Assembly: GCF_010015445.1 (NCBI RefSeq)
Contig: NC_053118.1
Span: 9,064,907 to 9,128,906, forward strand
DNA: 64,000 nucleotides
Direction of reading: 5' to 3'
Origin: Perca fluviatilis
Taxonomy: Eukaryota; Chordata; Actinopteri; Perciformes; Percidae
The stretch's first letter is position 1; every line of letters begins with the position of its first letter. The notes beneath the pieces are model-generated. The model saw nothing but the letters and a program-made list of their open reading frames with translations. It ran no database searches and was not told the DNA's origin. The translations under genes and the position numbers were made by a program. Shown piece after piece: positions 42,870 to 56,869 of the stretch.

Positions 42870-45255
42870 GTGGCCCGTTAAACCTGATTTAAACTAAAAA
42901 AACTCTGATATTGCACACTTAAGGGTGTGTTGCAGTACTAATACACCTGCCGTATTATCATTACATTGGCACATGAAATAACAAATACAACAAGTACAGC
43001 ATGAAATAATTCACTTACCACACTCAAAAACAGATTCCCGGCATTAACTCCAAAACGACCTGACGTCAAGAAGAAATGTGTTCGCGGGTCTGGTAGGCAT
43101 TGCGTGCTGTACATTTGACGTAAATGACGTGAGTGGTTTTCAAGGAAATCTCTGTTTCATCCGTCCCGCATTTCAATTGTCCCGGCCACTGAAGCCCGCC
43201 TGTGAAGCCCATATGCACATGGTAAGTCTCTGTGTCAGAATTGTTCAAATATTGAACTTTCTTTGAAGCACTATATAAGTGTTACGTTTTTTAGTCCTTT
43301 GGTTTGACAGCCTTAAATTATATTTTTTTATAAAAAACTGCATGTTAAAGTACATAATTATGGAAACTTTGCTAATGACGGGTTAGCTAGGTAAAGCATG
43401 GTAAAATACAGTTTACGTTAAATTAATGGAAATAAAAGGTGCATTTGGAGCACACGGTTTGTACTCTTATTTTCGTTAAGAAGAGTATGTATTTTGTCAT
43501 GAATCTAAGTTAACGTTAAGTGCAATGGAGGGAGGCTAAACACTACTAACCCACACTGCAATTACACAAACACCGGTTAAAAATTGGCATAGCTTCCCTT
43601 TAACGTAAGCTAACATTGTATAATGTTACGCTAAACATACGTTAACGCATACATTGTTTTTTACGCAAACGGGGAGAGGTCTGACAGCTAACGTCGTTAG
43701 CTAACACATCAGTTAACATTAACATTATTATCAACAGTTAGTGCACTAACTGAAGTCAAGGGGGTAAGCTTCGCTTCAGAACTCGAACCTCCTATGGCGC
43801 CATTTTGATGCTACCTGGCCATCACCTCCCGCTAGCATTCCACTGACTAGCATTCATTTTGATGTCACTTGACAGCGAATAACTTTACATCTGAAGCGTT
43901 TAAAGACTATTTGTCCATTGTTTAGTTCTAAAGAAACACGACAATGTATAAAAAGCTCCATTACCTTGTATCTCACGTTATGGCTCTGTAGCAGACGTTT
44001 TTATAAAAATAGTCTAACGATTGTGTCACATAGTAGAGGAATTACCGTATAGTACAGGATAATGCATGTGTGATGTGTGTGTGTGGGGAGCTGGTGAGCG
44101 AGGGAGGAGTGAGAGAGTGACGGCGATTAGCTCCGCAGCGAGTAGCGACTCTAGAGTCATACGTGAGAGAAACAAAGTGTCTCCCCTGTTCTTTCTGACC
44201 ACGGTGGGAAATCTGGAGCAGTAAACGTTAACTATCTCTTTGATATCATGTTGTTTACGGAGACGGAGAACCAGGAAATGAGTCGAGGAAAAGCAACGCA
44301 ACTAAGCCACGCCCACGGCAGTCGCTATGACGACCAGCCACGCTGAGGCGGTACTAAAATCTGCAATGGAAAACGGACGCACAGCGCGTCGAGGCGAGTA
44401 GAGTTGAGTAGAGTCGAGGCGAGTCGAGCAGGTACCATGTAATGGAAAAACGCCATAAGAGACTTGCAGTCACTCAGAGTCCTGGCATCCGGTTGCCCTC
44501 GAACTTGTCCATGCTTCCTGTTTCCTGCTTTGTTAAACTATAAAATAACAAATATAGCACAAATGTGTCATTCATTTATTATTTTGCCAAAGTGATGTGT
44601 TTTAGTCCTAGTCATTGGTTTAAGTCTCAACATGATTACAACTTTAATGTAGTCTCTTCCATGTTGAGCTTGTGACATCTTTGTGGTTTGAATAGCACAT
44701 TGAGGTCCATGAAACAATGTTAGCCTTTTCTTTATCTATTTCCCTGGCCTTTAGCGCAGAGAAAGTCTGTTCCCTGAAAGAATAGACATCTCTAGGGTAA
44801 CACAGAATAAAGGTCAGCTAGAAATCGCCTGTCTGCTCTTCTCTCATCACGCAGGGAGGATAAAAGGAGGGTGAATCCGCTTTCCATTTCTCTTTTGTGG
44901 GAGGTTGAACCCATTGTCTGTCTCTGTTTTTTAATTTCTGTTATAAAGACTCAAAACACTCATTACTGGCACGATCGCTGCATCGCTGACGAACAGACAG
45001 CCAGCAAGTGACAATGATTTCCCCTCTATGTATGAGGAGAGACGACAGAGGCTCTCTTGATTGTGGGAAATGAAGAGTAAATGGGCTTCTATTCTCCTCT
45101 ATGGTGTACATGTCAAGTCTCTTGATGGATGTTTGTTGGGGTTGGTTAAAAGAGGGAACGGTTTAGGATATTACCCTCACAAACAGCATCTTCCTGTGCA
45201 CCTATCCTAAGCTGTTTGCCTTTTCCTCACAGTTTCAAAAAACTTTCAAATACAG
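42870..45255. other. No gene recognised; repeat fragments
   Basis: The stretch 43370-43800 is rich in TTAACGTTA/GTTAGC-like strings. The part 44380-44460 (GTCGAGGCGAGTCGAGCAGG then TACCATGTAATGGAAAAACG) looks like a right end of a DNA transposon without a left partner. Confidence 0.4.
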
Positions 45256-45259
45256 AATA

Positions 45260-45555
45260 ATAAGTAAATCCAGACAGCTAGCTAGACTATCTGTCCAATC
45301 TGAGTTTTCTGTTGCACGACTAAAACAACTTTTGAATGTACACGTTCCACCATTTCTGAGGCTATTTATTTAGCAGCACCAGGGCTCCGTGCAGCGCTTA
45401 GCACCGCTAACGACGATTTTGATTGGTTTAAAGAAATGGCAATAAACCAGAGCACGTTTATTTTCCCCATCCCGGAATTCTGTGTGGACTAGCCAGACCC
45501 TCCTCCCCGGCTCCACAGGGTTGTGGAGGAAGGTCTGGCAAAGCAAGACTAGGCC
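45260..45555. repeat. Dispersed repeat family R1, copy 2
   Basis: AAATCCAGACAGCTAGCTAG, CCAGAGCACGTTTA and GGAAGGTCTGGCAAAGCAAG align with 33370-33700 and 56535-56800, in the same orientation. Confidence 0.8.
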
Positions 45556-45904
45556 AGGGGTGACGAGCTGCGTCTCTGTGTCAGACCGGAGACATTGGGA
45601 TGGCCGCTTGATTTCGTCCGTTCCCGACAAATAATGAAACATTCTGTTACTGCTGTTAGCGTTGTTAGCACCCAGCGCTGGGGTTTGTGTTGGGTGCTAA
45701 CTGTGGTTGTGTCCCCAGGGCTGTTGTCTGCTCTCATCTCATCACTTAGTGGGGGGGGAGTGAGGCAGACTGACTGGGATGCGCTAGCTGGCTAGCTTAG
45801 CGTTAGATTCTAACGTTACGTAGCAAACTTAATTGGGGGTTAGCCCAGTGCTGTTAACCGTTGTTACAAAAAATTATCTAAATATGTTGGGTTATTTTTT
45901 AAGT

Positions 45905-46372
45905 TAAGACATTTTCTCCCACACTCAGCACTTCTCACCTTATATAAAACTTTGTTTGAGCCTCATTTAAACTACTGTAATGTCATATGGTGTAATTCTT
46001 TTCCCAGCCACTTGAAAAAAACTACAGATTTTACAGCATTAACGTGGTACGAGCCCAATACCCCCACTCGTCCTATTTCGTCGTCTGGGTTTATTAAGGC
46101 TTACCAAATATAATGTCTTTCAGAATGCCTGCAATATTCCAGGTTATCCACAAGTTAAACTACCGTTTGTGTGAGCATATTCCAATAAATCGTCCCCTGC
46201 ACACTTATTAAAAATTTAAAAACGACGGTTAAAGTGTACGAGCCTGAGTATAGTTTGTAGGGGACCGCAGATTTGGAACGAGCTTGAGGAAATCTTGAAA
46301 GTGTCGTATTCTGTCTCCATCTTCAAGAAAAGCCTCAAGGAAAAATTGCTCATAACATATGATTGTTGATTA
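45905..46372 (+). mobile_element. LINE C-terminal remnant
   Basis: Translates to LYKTLFEPHLNYCNVIWCNS and FPSHLKKLQ. After frame breaks it gives RGPQIWNELEEILKVSYSVS and IFKKSLKEKLL, the C-terminal pattern of non-LTR reverse transcriptases. Several frameshifts. Sequence up to AATAAACGTTTTGATTGG near 46660 may be its 3' UTR. Confidence 0.7.
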
Positions 46373-46660
46373 TTATTTAAATGCTATAGTTTGTGCTGGG
46401 ACCGTCTGTCTGTTTGTAGTATTTGTCTATGTTAGTCTAAGTGTCTGTATTTTGTATTGTCTATTTTGTGTTTATGGTAAATTGAGTTTTTGGTTTGTAT
46501 ATTATCTGTTGTTGTTTATCGTTATCGGGCCCCCTGCGAAAAGCTTTTAGTAGCTTATTTGGGGTTCCCCATTTCACGGGGCTTATATATATGATCATTG
46601 TACCTTATGAAATTGCGTTTAATGATACATTGATGACGTGTGAAATAAACGTTTTGATTG

Positions 46661-47168
46661 GTTGTCAAAACAATCATACTAAAAATAACTTTATGAACGT
46701 GTCGAACGTTGTTGTAACCTTATAATGTTATGGTACAGTTTAGCCACAAAGCATTAGCATGAGCCCCTTGTCAGCCTAGCACATCGTAGTAAGCTGGATC
46801 GATTTTGAAATATCTTATCAATAAATTAGGTCTCTACTGTATTACTGTGTTGCAAAGTGGCATGTAATCAATAAAGAACATATGCTGTGTGTCAGAAAAT
46901 GCTGCGTTACTGCTACGGAGTATAATTCTTGGACGTTGAATGATTTACAATTACTCTTGAATGTATCATCTGGTGTTTCCTGTGTTTTGACGGAAGTTAG
47001 AGTAACTAGAGGGGTCAAAGGATAAACGACGCTATTGACAGGCAACCAAACGATATGGTCAGTGTCGTTTATTGAAATTACAGATTTCTCTGGGTTTGAA
47101 CATCGTTGGGAACATTTGGGGGTGTATTTGTGTGAGCCTGGGACCCAACTTTCATTGAAATGAATAGG
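46661..47168. other. No gene recognised
   Basis: No coding or repeat structure supported. Confidence 0.4.
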
Positions 47169-47176
47169 GCGCCATC

Positions 47177-47518
47177 TAGAGCTGGGCAATTTATCGATAT
47201 TATATCGATATCGTGATATGAGACTAGATATCGTCTAAGATTTTGGATATCGTAATATGGCATAAGTGGTGTCTTTTCCTGGTTTTAAAGGCTGCATTAC
47301 AGTAAAGTGATGTCATTTTCTGAACTTACCAGACTGTTGCATTTACCCACTTAGTCATTGTATCCACATTACTGATGATTATTTATCAAAACTCTCATTG
47401 TGTAAATATTTTGTGAAAGCACCAATAGTCAACACTACAATATCGTTGCGGTATCGATATCGAGGTATTTGGTCAAAACTATCGTGATATTTGATTTTCT
47501 CCATATCGCCCAGCCCTA
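47177..47518. mobile_element. 342-bp hAT miniature element
   Basis: The 8-bp target duplication GCGCCATC is intact at 47169-47176 and 47519-47526. Ends are TAGAGCTGGGCAATTTATCG and (reverse complement) TAGGGCTGGGCGATATGG. Both ends are rich in palindromic ATATCGATAT strings. Confidence 0.93.
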
Positions 47519-47526
47519 GCGCCATC

Positions 47527-48300
47527 TTGGAACACAGTTGAGCAGGTAGTATTTTGAAGGTGTTTTTCCCTGATTTTTGTTGTAGCGCCAAATAGCAACG
47601 ACAAATCTCTTTACATCTAATTGTTAATGTTATGAAACTCAACACATACAGGTGAGATAAAGTGTGAGTGCACTATTTTGTACTGCAAAAAATTTCACAC
47701 ACTGTAAAAACAAATTATTGGTTTAATGCAGATTTTTTACTTAATCCACATGAATTAAATTTTTATGAACTGTTCTTGTGCTGAAAGTAATGGAGTGCTG
47801 GAAATGAGTCTGTCTGGTTTTAGTGTGTTGTTCAGGACAGTTGAACACACACTGATAGCTGGGAGTTGTGAGCTGGAACCTGAGACCTTTTGGCACCAGA
47901 GTGGATCCCTGCCAAAAGAGTTTAAGTGTTCTATCCAGGGACGGCTAAAAATAAGAGCACTGGCAGATAACACAACGGGTCTCGGGTCATCTTCTGAAAG
48001 AGATTCATTATTGCGGTTTGTCTCTCAGGAGTGTGTTTTGGGGAAGATGGGGTGTGATTGGACACATCTGCTTCCCAACAGCAGTGACAGTTTAGCCATA
48101 TTCCCTACATAGACACCAACATTGGTGCTGATTGGCACTTTGTCATATGTTGCTATATCTGAGCTCTCAGGCTGGCTAGCCACACGTAAAAGTGCAAATG
48201 CACATCTGCACACAAACTTACTGTACTGTACACACACAGACTGTCCAGGTTGGAAATGCTCTAAAAAAAAAGGTGATATGTATGAGGATAAATCCCTTTG
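47527..48300. other. No gene recognised
   Basis: The + frame 47765-48112 is open for 115 codons but resembles no family and has no splice context. It is likely chance. Confidence 0.35.
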
Positions 48301-48308
48301 TATGAGCC

Positions 48309-49410
48309 TTAGGCCGGCTACACGCTGGCTGCGTGGTGTGAGCGTGGCGTTTCGGTTGTGTGGATTTTTCTACGTCTTTACACACCAGAAACGTGTCTGA
48401 CGCGGCGCTGCTGCTGCTAGCCTCGTCTGGACACATGATAAAATGCACTGAAGCAGTAGTGTACTTCATGTTAAACCTAAATATATACTGATTTGGTTAC
48501 AGCAAAGACAACATCGGCAGTATTGACGGCAAAATAGGCTACAGAATATTTCGTTTTGTATTGACAGGTGCAATATTTGAAAATCACTTTTTTTTTTGTT
48601 ACATTTATATCTGCATTTATGTCAAAACCTAGACTTTCAAACATCAACATGTCATTTATTAATATGTATTGGTGTCAAAATGACATATAGACATCTTTTT
48701 GTATTCTATTTTGCCTGGAAACGCTTCCAACACGCTTGCGTGTTGCGTGAAAAATAGGCATCGGTTCTAGTTCTAGCATGCACACGTTTTCGGCGCGGCT
48801 TGAGCCACGCCTGAGACATGCGTGTCCCGCAAGCAGTGTGTCCGTTCATGCCACCTGGGAATATCAGGGACCGCCCCCGTGATTACGTTGTTTTTCCGAC
48901 TGCCAGCGTCCACGTGCATGTACATGTCTATGCGTGTTCTTCTTCTATTATATTGGCGTTTGGCATAACAACTTGTTGCATGACTGCCACCAACTGTTGG
49001 GCGTGGCCTAGAGCATTAGGTGTGTGAAAACATAACAACCTAAATCGATAGCACGTTGTGGACGTTGGCAAAATATATTACATGCATGCGTGAATTTTCT
49101 ACATTTAGGAAAAGTTTCTCACCCTTCAATGCATTAGAACAATCGTCGGCCATGTTTCTGTACGTCAGTTGTCAACAACGCGTCGCCAACTGGGAAACCG
49201 TGTCAGCAAGATCTAGCCCCAGTTTCCCAACTCTGATTCCCACAGGAAGTGACGTGAACGCTGACGTTTTCACTGGGAAATTTTTTTTTTTTTCGATGCC
49301 CACGAAGGCACGGAATGCTCTAACCTGTTAACATGGGAGCCAAAATAAAAAACGGACACGCCACGCAGCTGACACGCTCGCGCCACGCAGGCAGTGTGTA
49401 GCCGGCCTAA
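48309..49410. mobile_element. 1.1-kb long-TIR DNA element, class uncertain
   Basis: The first ~39 nt, beginning TTAGGCCGGCTACACGCTGG, match the reverse complement of the last ~39 nt, beginning TTAGGCCGGCTACACACTGC, with few mismatches, including a GCGTGG(T/C)G(T/C)GAGCGTG stretch. If TTA belongs to the element the target site is unclear. Harbinger-type elements (TTA/TAA target) are the nearest fit. No transposase. Confidence 0.75.
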
Positions 49411-50972
49411 TGCATGTTGTCAATAATTAAATCACATTCTCTCACCCTCAATAAAAAATTGCTCCAAAACTGGCATCTAATGCCTCTCATATTGCTTTCC
49501 TTCATCACACGGCTGTAACTCATAATTCATCTGTCATTTTCTTGAATTAGCGATTCGGTTTGGTCTATACAATTACAGAAAATGGTGAAAAATGCCAACA
49601 GTGTTCCCCGAAGCCCAACATGACGTCCTCAAATGTCTTATTTCGTCCACAACTCAAACATTTTCAGTTTACTGTCATAGAGGAGTGAAGAAACGGTGGG
49701 GGGAAAATCACATTTAAGAAGCTGGAATCTGTAAATGTTTACATTTTTCAATAAAAAAAAATGACTCAAACTGATTAATCAAAATAATTGGCTATTAATT
49801 CAATCGTTGACAACTAATCCATTAATCCATTCATCTTTGCAGCTCAAATATTACCCCTCATCTTAAAAAAACAGGGCAAGACCTGATGCAGAATGTCTCT
49901 GCAATAGCTCCTTGTGTCTGACAGGATGTGAAATGCACCCAGGGGATCTCTGTCCTTCTCTGCTGCCCCAAATATATCACCTACACTCATTATTCTCCCA
50001 TCCCGCAAATCCTCAAATTCACCTTAACCAGGCACACAGAGGGAGGGCTGCTGCTATTCTGGTCCAAGAATATCAAACAAAAGATCATTTTCATAACACC
50101 TAAAATAGCATATATAATATAACATAACACAACACACTTCTGAATAACGAAGAGAAATCAGCTCACTTGCTCTCTGACTCAGATGCACTGCTACCCACTC
50201 AATATGTAGGCTATTAATACATTAATAGTATGGACTAAAAATGTATTTTATTGGCTTTTAATTGTATTGTTCACCACACATTACATTCCTCATTTCATAT
50301 TTGGAATCAGCAGGACACCAGGACCAAGAGGACCAACTATGACTATCATATTTAGACTATGTATTTAGATCATGTTGTATTGCTGTGTCAAGCCGCACAG
50401 AGACAGACGTATCGGAAGTGAGAGGTTTGGACTGTCAAAATAAAAGTTATTATTTTCAGTATGTTAGAGCCCCTCCAACATTTTTCTGGACTGACCTTCT
50501 GAATAGAACCAGCATTACGTCTAGTAAAAATAGACATTCTGTAGGCTATATAGACTACTACTGGCCAACGGACTGTGCTTAGCAAATGTCTGGATTAAAT
50601 GCAATAAAAAGGCTTTACATTTAGCTAGCTAAGTTTGGAATCTAGAGACATTTAAATTCGCAAAAATAGTACTACAATATCCATCAAAGCATTTAGGGAA
50701 ACGGGTTACACAAGATGTAGTCTGTCCGATCTCCCCCCCACGACGACAAAACTCCGTATCATTTTATTTTTTTCTATTGAGACTATTTCCGGTCATTACT
50801 TGGCTAACTAACAGTACCATAGTCAACCAGGTGTTCGATGACATGTTGCCTTTGAGTTAACGTCACCCTGTATTTGCAGTATTTTTCGGCGCTCTCCATA
50901 GTCTCTGAGAGACCCTGGACGACTTTGTGTGAAATGTGCTGCTAGTTTTATTCACTTTTGTAACGTTAGACA
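49411..50972. other. No gene; upstream region of popdc3
   Basis: AT-rich intergenic DNA. The last 120 nt before the popdc3 ATG are less AT-rich and probably hold its 5' UTR. No TATA box or clear core promoter was recognised. Confidence 0.35.
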
Positions 50973-51478
50973 ATGGAGCCTCCGGATTTCGAAGCCATGA
51001 ACTTCACGGCGGAACCAGTGGCGGCGGCGCACCCGATATGTGAGGAATGGAGAGGCACCCCGGAGGGCTCCGTGTTCCACCTCGCCAATATCTTCCTTTT
51101 CCTCGGCTTCATGGGCGGCAGCGGCTTATATGGACTCCTCTACCTGTTCACCTTTCTGACTATGGGCTTCTTCTGCTCCACCGTTTGGGCATGGTCGGAC
51201 TCCTGCACAACGGACTCTTTCCTGTGGAGTTTCGCACTCTTCGGGGTGTGTTTGGGACAAGTCCTGCACGTTTCCTACCGTCTGAGAAGCGTCTCCTTCG
51301 ATAATGAATTCCAGGAGATTTACAACTGCATGTTTAAAAAACTGGGAGTGTCGCTCGGCCTTTTTGGGAAGATAGTGGCGTGCTGTGACGGAGACGTCCA
51401 GACCATAGAGAGGGACCACTGCTTCGCCGTAGAGGGAAAAACCGCTATTGACAAGCTGTCGGTGCTCCTGTCTGGCAG
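50973..51478 (+). CDS. popdc3: popdc3 coding exon 1 (membrane segments)
   Basis: Begins MEPPDFEAMNFTAEP and encodes residues 1-168 plus two bases of Arg169. The donor GTGAGA is at 51479. It covers all membrane segments and the start of the Popeye domain (KTAIDKLSVLLSG). Confidence 0.95.
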
Positions 51479-51558
51479 GTGAGAACTTTAACTTACATCT
51501 CCCCTGATAGTGTCACACCAAACTGCATTTAGCCTACATATTCTGTAAGGTATAACAA

Positions 51559-51626
<68 letters not shown>

Positions 51627-54600
51627 CATAGAAAAGAGAGACTCTGAAGAAATTGGACTCTAAAATCTAGATAATTAAGTGATAAACTCAAATGCACACT
51701 GTAAACATGACCGTAACACAGAGTATTCATCATTTATTCTTCCCCCAGCAAAAGGACAAAACCATTAAGGTGTCCTCTCCCTGTTGTTTCATGAATGTAC
51801 ATTAGCCTTACGCTATATAGTGAACTAAGACTATCATTTAGGAGGATTGTGCAGTTGTTATAGGCTTTTGTAATTGTACAATCCTCTCAAATTATATTCC
51901 CAGTTCACTGGACAGAACGCATATTGTGTGCTAATAATGGCAAATAAACTGCACATGGAAGACTAATATACATGATCCTTTATTGTTGAAGAATTAGCCT
52001 AAACAAAGAATCTGCCATTGTTTGAACCATTATAGAAACAGGTGCATAGGACTTTATATAGGCCTACTGCCTTTCATCACTGGCTTTATTTAAATCACAT
52101 TTGCAACTTGATCAGCCTTTTCTAATTAGCTCAACAACTGCACTAGCCTAATATATTCACCAAACTTCTAACAACAATATGAACAGCAGTCTAAATACAG
52201 CAATATAACAGCACCAATGACTGTCACATTATGTTTAAAAAATAATGGTTAAAATGTAAAAAATAACAGTTTTTAACTGAACAGCAATATGTAGGCCTAC
52301 CTATTTTAATGCAGGCTAATAATAAGGTAAAGCCACTGCTGAGTGAACAGAAACAGATATGAACAGATGAATCCCCACTATCTAGGTTTTGTGAATTTTT
52401 TTTGAGTCGGCGTCATTTTAATGCTTCCTGCTCCTCATTTGCGTAAAGTTGAATCCTGCCGACTCTATGCAGATGAGGAGCGGCCGGCTGGGCTCGACGC
52501 CTCTCAAAAGCTGCCAAAAAATCTTTTAAACTGACCTTTGTCGATCTGAAATGAAGACAGATTGAGCCACTTTATGGTAGTCCTGCCCGATTAATCGTTA
52601 TAAAATCGCGATCTCGATTCACCCCTGTTCACGATTTAATTTTTAAATGACTTTGATTTTTTTTTTTTCTCTTTCAATTAATTTATTGAAAGCATTTGAC
52701 ATTAACATGTTTTAATAATATAAAGACATGTTGAAGGACTTCAGATAGAGCCTGTATCAGGGCCATATTTAGTTCAGATAGAGCCTGTATCAGGGCCATA
52801 TTTAGTCCAGATAGAGCCTGTATCAGGGCCACATTTAGTCCAGATAGAGCCTGTATCAGGGCCATATTTAGTTCAGATAGAGCCTGTATCAGGGCCACAT
52901 TTAGTCCAGATAGAGCCTGTATCAGGGCCACATTTAGTCCAGATAGAGCCTGTATCAGGGCCACATTTAGTTCAGATAGGGCCTGTATCAGGGCCACATT
53001 TAGTCCAGATAGAGCCTGTATCAGGGCCACATTTAGTCCTGATAGAGCCTGTATCAGGGCCACATTTAGTTCAGATAGAGCCTGTATCAGGGCCATATTT
53101 AGTTCAGATAGAGCCTGTATCAGGGCCATATTTAGTTCAGATAGAGCCTGTATCAGGGCCATATTTAGTTCAGATAGAGCCTGTATCAGGGCCATATTTA
53201 GTTCAGATAGAGCCTGTATCAGGGCCATATTTAGTTCAGATAGAGCCTGTATCAGGGCCTTATTTAGTCCAGATAGAGCCTGTATCAGGGCCATATTTAG
53301 TTCAATGTTACAATTTTTGGTAGCCTACTATACTTAAATGACCAGTATGTACTTTATTTTCTGTATTCATTGAAGCCTCTATGTTTACAGGCTTTTGGTG
53401 ATGCACAATGTGCTCTAGGTACCAAAAACAATCTATGTTTGGTACTGCCAATTTGTTTAGTTTTGTCATGGTTCATGTGTGCAATAAACATTACACTTGG
53501 TGAGAAACAAATCGTGGCAGAGAATCGTGAAATCAATTCTAAGCTAAAAAATAAAAATCGTGGTTCATATTTTCCCCTGAATCGTGCAGGCCTACTGTAT
53601 GGCCTATTTCTCGCTTGAAATGTGTTCAAAAACACGTTTCGGTGATGTATTTTTCGTAAAAATAAGAGATCATATTCCAAACGAGCTGCCATTATGCTCT
53701 GTTTTGAAATTCGGGAGCAGCCAGCCCCACGTGACGAGTTTGTCCAATCAGCTGCAGCCATCCGTGAAAACAACGCCCATATGGACACACGCGTACCATA
53801 AGACACACCCCACAGCAGGACACCTGCTAATGTTTTAGTAGCAGGTTTTGTGTCATGTGGGTTTAGTGTTCCCATTGGGAAGTGGATTAGTTCATATAAA
53901 ATTTCCATCTATTCTCCTACAGAATCCGTGTGACAGTTAATGGAGAGTTTCTGCACTACATCTACCCTTTCCAGTTTCTGGATTCACCTGAGTGGGACTC
54001 TCTCAGACCATCAGAGGAGGGTGTATTCCAGGTCCCCCTTTTTTTTTTAAGTCATGTGCATGTGCAATAAAACATGTCATCCATTAATAACTCAGGAATG
54101 TCAATTCACTGAGCCCTGTGTCCACAAGCTCAAGATTTTCTGCCTGTAATGCCCAATTTTAGGTTCGTAAATCATCACGACCATCATCATGTGCAGTTCA
54201 AAGATCAGGCTCGGACAGCACATTCTATATTTATCTTGTTGACAACAAATTCCATGAAAAGACCCAAAACAAGTATATTTTCATTTTATTTCTTTGTGCC
54301 ATACACCTTCATAGATATTTAAAAAAGATTTCATAAATGAACAGCATTTATAATGACGTTGTGTTGCACTTAGGTTAGCCACTTCCAGGGTCCTGGTATT
54401 GTGAATGGTGGGTCACTGAAATGGCTCACTGGGGCACTTATAGGGTAACCTGTACCCTATTTTCCGATATTTGTGTCTACGTGACTTATGGTAACGACAA
54501 TCTTTAAAATTGGTCCAGTATTAAAGTTGCAATATGTAATACTGACAGCTAGTGTTTAAAATAGTTACTGCAGTACAAATTCAAAATACTGGAGAGAGTC

Positions 54601-56795
54601 GTCTCCCCAGCCCCCTCCTCCCCAGACTCGAAGTTCACGGAGGTTGCCAGGCTGAGACCACAGCGTCCACAACAATGTTACTAGACGCTTGTCTCACATA
54701 GCCAGATATTACTCATATCTGCAAACTAGTTGCTTTTTGGCGAAAATTGCCGTTTTGAATGGGAAAATGTCATCCACGTGAATTGTGTAGATCCGAAGAG
54801 TTTTTACTTTGGGGGGGTGGGGGTTCTGAGACCCGGTGCTAATAAAGGCACCGGTGCCTTAACGACCGTTATCTACCGGACCGAATAGCAACGCGGATTT
54901 CGGTGCCTTATTTAGGTGCCACTTAAATGCCTGCGCTTCTCTCTGATGCTCCGAAAACGGACGTTAGAGGGAACTGAAACATTAGTTTCACACGTTAGCC
55001 TACCGTTAGCTAGCAGCTGGAGTAAACACGGTTAAAATGCTGACAGCTAAACGGTGTAAAAGTGTGTCTGTATTTCACTGGAGAGGATTCTAACACCAGA
55101 CTGTAGCTGCCGTTGTCTGAAAAACAACACAGACTCAGCCTCGCCTCGCCAGCCTTGTGCCACATTCAAAGTAACTGTAAAATACCCATTTCCCATCCAG
55201 TGGTTTTTTTTTCTCGTTAATAGGAATTTACTGGTAAAATAAATTAATAATAATATGTTATTATTACATTTTTAATCAAATATTTTATTTTGACCCTGTG
55301 GCCTCAGCAATACACAAGCCGTTCTTTAATGTCGCCGTTCTTTTTTAGATCAACTTTTTATTGCTTTATATTTTGAACAGACAAATACAGTTGAACAAGG
55401 TGCTCCTTTTTCAGATAAAAATCTTTCCGTCAGGCACCGTTTTAAAAGTATCGTTGAAAGTATTGTTTTAGCACCGGGAAAATGTTGTTCCCTTTATTTT
55501 CTTCTCGGGGGGGGGGGAGATGTGTCACCTTTTTCAGCCCTTCTGAGTTTGCAGATATGATTACTCCACAGCTTAGCGGAGTAGCTAACGTTAAATGCTG
55601 GCTATATTTACGCTCCTAAAAGCCCATGCTCACGCGGACCTCTGTACCCAACTGACACACTTTCTCGGCGTAGAATTACGGTAGGAACGGCTAAAAACAC
55701 AACAACCTCGCCGTCCTCTCCACCCGACGGACAGACACACTTTCTCGGCTTAGAATTACGGTAGGAACCGCTAAAAATAACACTAACTTGCCGTCCTCTC
55801 CACCCGAATAAACACACTTTATTGGCTTAGAATTACAGCAACCATCGCTAAACGCACTGCAAACTCACAGTCTTCTCTTCCCGATTTACAGCCCCCCTCT
55901 CTTGGCTTAAAATAACTCACCGTTGTTGGCTACGGCCGCTGAACAGACTACACGTTGTAACCAGCCGTGGCCTGCTTGCCTGGACCTCCGCTAACGTTAG
56001 CAGTGAGCAGGGTTAGGGATCACTTTACTGGCTGTGTCTCAATTTGTATTTTTGCGAGTAACCAACTCGGGTACTCTAGCTATATAATTCAGTGTGAGTA
56101 CACAAATGTTGAAATGACATAAAATGCCCGTCCCTAGTGGCTGTGATAAATTAGCCTGAAGCTAATGCTTACCTGTTCAGGAGGAAATTAGCCAACTGGG
56201 CGTCCTTTTGGGCTCTAAGCTGTCTCCATCTACCATATGATATGCCGATTGATGCATGTAATGTTGAACTAAACCAGCGCGAGTTCCGCCGGAAAACCTG
56301 TAGCTGTACACCGCTAGCAACAGGTGCTACAGGAGGTAAGCAAAACAAGCAGATTTGCGTGTTAGTCACACTAAGGCGAGCGCAAATAAATAAAAACATG
56401 CGCCAGCGGGTTCCTGGTCAGCTATAGTCTATATCGACGACGCTTCGCTTCTGAGATTGTTCGGGTGCCGCCGGAAATTCTGCCGGATGTTCCACACCTT
56501 CCACTCTCTTTGTTTTGGCATTCTAAACTGCGATCGATTTGAGGACTATGGTTGGCTGCTCCTCAGATCTCTGCAGGGTAAATCCAGACAGCTAGCTAGA
56601 CTATCTGTCCAATCAGAGTTTTCTGTTTGCACGACTAAAACAACTTTTTAAAGGCTTAGCGCCGCCGAAGACAATTGTGATTTGTTTTAAAGAAATGTCA
56701 ATAAGCCAGAGCACGTTTTTCTCCCATCTGTGTGGACATGGAGACCCTCCTTCGCAGTGCTGTGGAGGAAGGTCTGGCAATGCGAGACTAGGTCA

Positions 56796-56869
<74 letters not shown>

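Noticed and set aside
47765..48112. 115-codon plus-strand frame
   Set aside because: No homologous domain recognised, no promoter or splice context, low-complexity free but isolated; length is within chance for AT-moderate intergenic DNA.
53354..53908. 184-codon minus-strand open frame in popdc3 intron 1
   Set aside because: It runs across the end of a hAT element and its target duplication and shows no family resemblance; it is a chance frame.
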